Shown: positions 61,567 to 64,000 of the stretch, piece after piece
Layout: the number at the start of each line of letters is the position of its first letter
Position numbering within the stretch: position 1 is the first letter of the stretch
Origin: Prauserella aidingensis
GTDB lineage: Bacteria; Actinomycetota; Actinomycetes; Mycobacteriales; Pseudonocardiaceae
DNA: 64,000 nucleotides
Assembly (NCBI RefSeq): GCF_024171865.1
Contig: NZ_JAMTCN010000006.1
Location: forward strand, 124,001-188,000
Direction of reading: 5' to 3'
The notes under the pieces: generated by a model
Told to the model about the DNA's origin: nothing
Database searches by the model: none
Seen by the model: the letters and a program-made list of their open reading frames with translations, nothing else
Translations under genes and position numbers: made by a program

Positions 61567-63447
61567 ATGGGCGCGTACGCCGACACCTACGAGCGCAGCA
61601 TCAACGACCCGGAGGGTTTCTGGCTCGACGCCGCCCGCGGAGTGACGTGGACGAAGGCACCCACGAAGGCTCTGGACGACTCCCGCGCCCCGCTGTACCG
61701 CTGGTTCCCCGACGGTGAACTGAACACCGCCCACAACGCGCTCGACCGGCACGTCGACGCGGGCCGCGGCGAGCAGGCCGCGCTGATCTGGGACTCGCCC
61801 GTCACGTCGTCGCAGCGCACCTACACCTACGCCGAGCTGCGCGACGAGGTGGCCCGGTTCGCGGGCGGCCTCCGCTCCCTCGGCGTCGGGAAGGGCGACC
61901 GGGTGATCATCTACATGCCGATGGTGCCCGAGGCGGTCGTCGCGATGCTGGCGTGCGCACGCCTCGGCGCGGTGCACTCGGTCGTCTTCGGCGGATTCGC
62001 CCCGAAGGAACTGGCCGCGCGGGTCGAGGACGCGAAGCCGACGGCGATCGTCGCGGCCTCCTGCGGCATCGAACCGGGCCGGGTCGTCGAGTACAAGCCG
62101 ATCGTCGAGGACGCGCTCGCCGCCACGGAGCACCAGCCGGACCACGTGGTCGTCCTGCAGCGGGAGGCGAGCCGCGCCGAGCTCACCGGCCGGGACGTCG
62201 ACTGGGCGGACCTCATGGCCGGCGCGACGCCCGCCGATCCGGTGCCGGTCGCGGCGACCGACCCGCTCTACGTGCTCTACACGTCCGGCACCACGGGCAA
62301 GCCGAAGGGCGTCGTCCGGGACAACGGCGGGCACGCCGTGGCGCTGACGTGGTCGATGGGTGCGGTGTACGACATCCACCCCGGCGACGTCTGGTGGACG
62401 GCCTCCGACGTCGGCTGGGTCGTCGGCCACTCCTACATCGTCTACGCGCCGCTGCTGATCGGTGCCACGACGGTGCTGTACGAGGGCAAGCCGGTCGGCA
62501 CGCCGGACGCGGGCGCGTTCTGGCGCGTCGTCTCCGAGCACGGGGTGAAGGCACTGTTCACGGCGCCCACGGCGCTGCGCGCGGTCAAGCGCGTCGATCC
62601 GGACGCGGGGGAACGGGACAAGTACGACCTCGGCGGCTTCACGACGCTGTTCATGGCCGGGGAGCGCCTCGACCCGGAGACGTACCACTGGGCGCACGAC
62701 AAGCTCGGGGTGCCGGTCGTGGACCACTGGTGGCAGACCGAGACGGGCTGGCCGATCGCCGCCAACCTGCGCGGCCTCGAGCCGATGCCGGTCAAACCGG
62801 GGTCGGCGACGATGCCGGTGCCGGGCTGGCACGTGCGGATCCTCGACCAGGACGGCGTGTCCCTCCCCGCGGGCAAGGAGGGCGCGATCGCGATCAGACT
62901 GCCGCTGCCTCCGGGCGCGCTGCCGACGCTGTGGGGTGACGACGAGCGGTTCAAGGAGGCCTACCTCTCCCGCTACGACGGCTACTACCTCACCGGCGAC
63001 TCCGGCTACCTCGACGAGGACGGCTACCTGTTCGTCATGGGCCGCACCGACGACGTCATCAACGTCGCGGGCCACCGGTTGTCGACCGGGTCGATGGAAG
63101 CGGTGCTGGCCGCCCACCCCGCGGTCGCCGAATGCGCCGTGATCGGCGTGGCCGACCAGCTCAAGGGGCAGCTGCCACGTGGGTTCGTCGTGCTCAAGGC
63201 GGGAGTGGACATCGCAGAGGACCGGCTGCGCGACGAGCTCGTCGAGGCGGTGCGGTCGGAGATCGGCCCTGTCGCCGCGTTCCGGGAGGTGTCGGTCGTG
63301 CAGGCGCTGCCGAAGACCCGCTCGGGCAAGATCCTGCGCAAGACCATGCGCGGCATCGCCGACGGCCGCGACGAGCCGATCCCCTCGACCATCGAGGACC
63401 CGGAGGTGCTCACCGCACTGAAGCCGGTGCTGCGCACCGACGCCTGA
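61567..63447 (+). CDS. Acyl-CoA synthetase (propionyl/acetyl-CoA synthetase type)
   Basis: A 626-residue AMP-forming enzyme close to PrpE/AcsA. N-terminal ACAS segment YERSINDPEGFWLDAARGVT; P-loop VLYTSGTTGKPKGVVRDNGG; VDHWWQTETGWPIAANL; GYYLTGDSGYLDEDGYLFVM; C-terminal Lys in LPKTRSGKILRKTMRGIADG, the known acetylation site. VDHWWQTETGWP fits propionyl- or acetyl-CoA synthetases; the choice cannot be made firmly, PrpE being slightly favoured. ATG 61567 has GAAGGAG 6 nt upstream. Divergent from the kinase. Confidence 0.9.
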   Translation: MGAYADTYERSINDPEGFWLDAARGVTWTKAPTKALDDSRAPLYRWFPDGELNTAHNALDRHVDAGRGEQAALIWDSPVTSSQRTYTYAELRDEVARFAGGLRSLGVGKGDRVIIYMPMVPEAVVAMLACARLGAVHSVVFGGFAPKELAARVEDAKPTAIVAASCGIEPGRVVEYKPIVEDALAATEHQPDHVVVLQREASRAELTGRDVDWADLMAGATPADPVPVAATDPLYVLYTSGTTGKPKGVVRDNGGHAVALTWSMGAVYDIHPGDVWWTASDVGWVVGHSYIVYAPLLIGATTVLYEGKPVGTPDAGAFWRVVSEHGVKALFTAPTALRAVKRVDPDAGERDKYDLGGFTTLFMAGERLDPETYHWAHDKLGVPVVDHWWQTETGWPIAANLRGLEPMPVKPGSATMPVPGWHVRILDQDGVSLPAGKEGAIAIRLPLPPGALPTLWGDDERFKEAYLSRYDGYYLTGDSGYLDEDGYLFVMGRTDDVINVAGHRLSTGSMEAVLAAHPAVAECAVIGVADQLKGQLPRGFVVLKAGVDIAEDRLRDELVEAVRSEIGPVAAFREVSVVQALPKTRSGKILRKTMRGIADGRDEPIPSTIEDPEVLTALKPVLRTDA

Positions 63448-63453
63448 TGGGAA

Positions 63454-63493
63454 GGTGGGACGAGCCGGCCGTACAGGACCGGCTCGCCCCACC
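63454..63493 (+). terminator. Terminator after the acyl-CoA synthetase
   Basis: GGTGGGACGAGCCGG (63454-63468) pairs with CCGGCTCGCCCCACC (63479-63493), 14 of 15 paired with one A-C mismatch, loop 10 nt. It begins 7 bp after the stop. Confidence 0.75.
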
Positions 63494-63687
63494 CGGGCGC
63501 CCCGCCCGGCGCGCAGCGTCCCCTGGGCGGGCCACCGCCGGCCGTCCGAACCCGCCGAATCCGCGCCGAAACGGCCACACCGGTCACGGCCCGGTAACGT
63601 TTAGCCCATTCGGGGCGACACTCCCGGGAAGCGGTAATCCCGCGGGAACCGGGAGCGAAGCCGAACCGAACAGGGTGTGAGCGGAAG

Positions 63688-64000
63688 ATGTCCTACCAGC
63701 GTTTCGTCGCGCTCGGCGACAGCCTGACCGAGGGTCTCGACGACCCGTACCCCGGCAGGCCGATGTACCGCGGCTGGGCCGACCTCGTCGCCGAGCGCCT
63801 GGCCTGCGACGAACCGGCGCTCCACTACGCCAATCTGGGCGTGCGGGGCAAACGCCTCGATCAGATCGTCGTCGAGCAGGTTCCCGCGGCGGCCGACCTC
63901 GAGCCGGACCTGGTCGCGCTGTGCGGCGGCGCCAACGACCTCATGGCGACCCGCGGCTTCGACCACGAGGTCGTGGCGAACCGGGTGCGCGCCGCGCTGC
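63688..64000 (+). CDS. SGNH/GDSL hydrolase, N-terminal part (runs off the window)
   Basis: ATG 63688 opens a frame of 104 residues to the window end: FVALGDSLTEGLDD (GDSL block I with Ser), YANLGVRGKRLDQIV (block II Gly) and LVALCGGANDLMAT (block III, Asn in GxND). No signal peptide, so it is a cytoplasmic esterase/lipase-like member. The catalytic Asp-His at the C-terminus lies outside. Substrate unknown. Confidence 0.88.
   Translation, partial: MSYQRFVALGDSLTEGLDDPYPGRPMYRGWADLVAERLACDEPALHYANLGVRGKRLDQIVVEQVPAAADLEPDLVALCGGANDLMATRGFDHEVVANRVRAAL

Overview
The window is GC-rich (about 70 percent by eye), with many GTG starts and an actinobacterial gene set: RpfB, a DivIVA-domain protein, protein O-mannosyltransferase, FtsB/DUF501, a fatty-acyl-AMP ligase and a TetR-linked desaturase. 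From memory, most of 14-59 kb keeps the gene neighbourhood of Mycobacterium tuberculosis Rv1002c-Rv1026: ppx, DUF501, ftsB, eno, lytic transglycosylase, mazG, mfd, tetR, glmU, prs, rplY, pth, FAAL, ispE, ksgA, rpfB, tatD, metG, pabB, rsmI, pmt. The style (GTG starts, tatD-rpfB-ksgA-ispE order, a DrrAB-type exporter) suggests a Pseudonocardiaceae member such as Saccharomonospora or Amycolatopsis. This is inference, since no rRNA is present.

Layout. 1-14 kb is the accessory arm. It holds the N-terminus of a P-type ATPase overlapping a ChrB-type protein, then a decay zone with remnants of an erythromycin-esterase-like gene and an acyl-CoA dehydrogenase. Next come a three-subunit PaoABC/YagTSR-type molybdenum aldehyde oxidoreductase with a divergent TetR gene, an aldo/keto reductase, a tRNA with anticodon UAA, NDH-2, a GNAT, a VapBC module, uracil-DNA glycosylase family 5, a macrolide-type glycosyltransferase and an S10 carboxypeptidase. 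14-24 kb is the ppx/DUF501/ftsB/eno and mazG/SurA-lipoprotein block, with two lytic transglycosylases, one of them frameshifted. 24-36 kb carries mfd, a TetR-desaturase pair, tRNA-Gln, a diguanylate cyclase, glmU-prs, rplY, pth and a DivIVA-domain protein. 36-48 kb holds FAAL, ABC-F, ispE, a SAM-riboswitch-linked MetN-like gene, ksgA, rpfB, tatD and metG. 48-55 kb is a second accessory stretch: PadR with a DrrAB-type ABC exporter, an unknown protein, an orphan HigA remnant, a DUF4185 protein and a secreted amidase. 55-64 kb has pabB, rsmI, pmt, YhhN plus a membrane Ser/Thr kinase, an acyl-CoA synthetase and the start of an SGNH hydrolase.

The most unusual locus is 41.3-42.74 kb on the minus strand. 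A promoter leads into a SAM-clan riboswitch whose closing helix covers the ribosome-binding site of a 30-codon leader peptide. After that comes a MetN-like ATPase with a NIL domain, no permease or binding protein beside it, and changes at its signature motif, catalytic glutamate and H-loop. Other oddities are a UAA-anticodon tRNA with a short class-I variable loop, a VapC whose conserved third acidic residue is Gly, a transglycosylase broken in a G7 tract, palindromic operator candidates at the PadR/ABC and desaturase promoters, and several short tandem-repeat arrays between genes.
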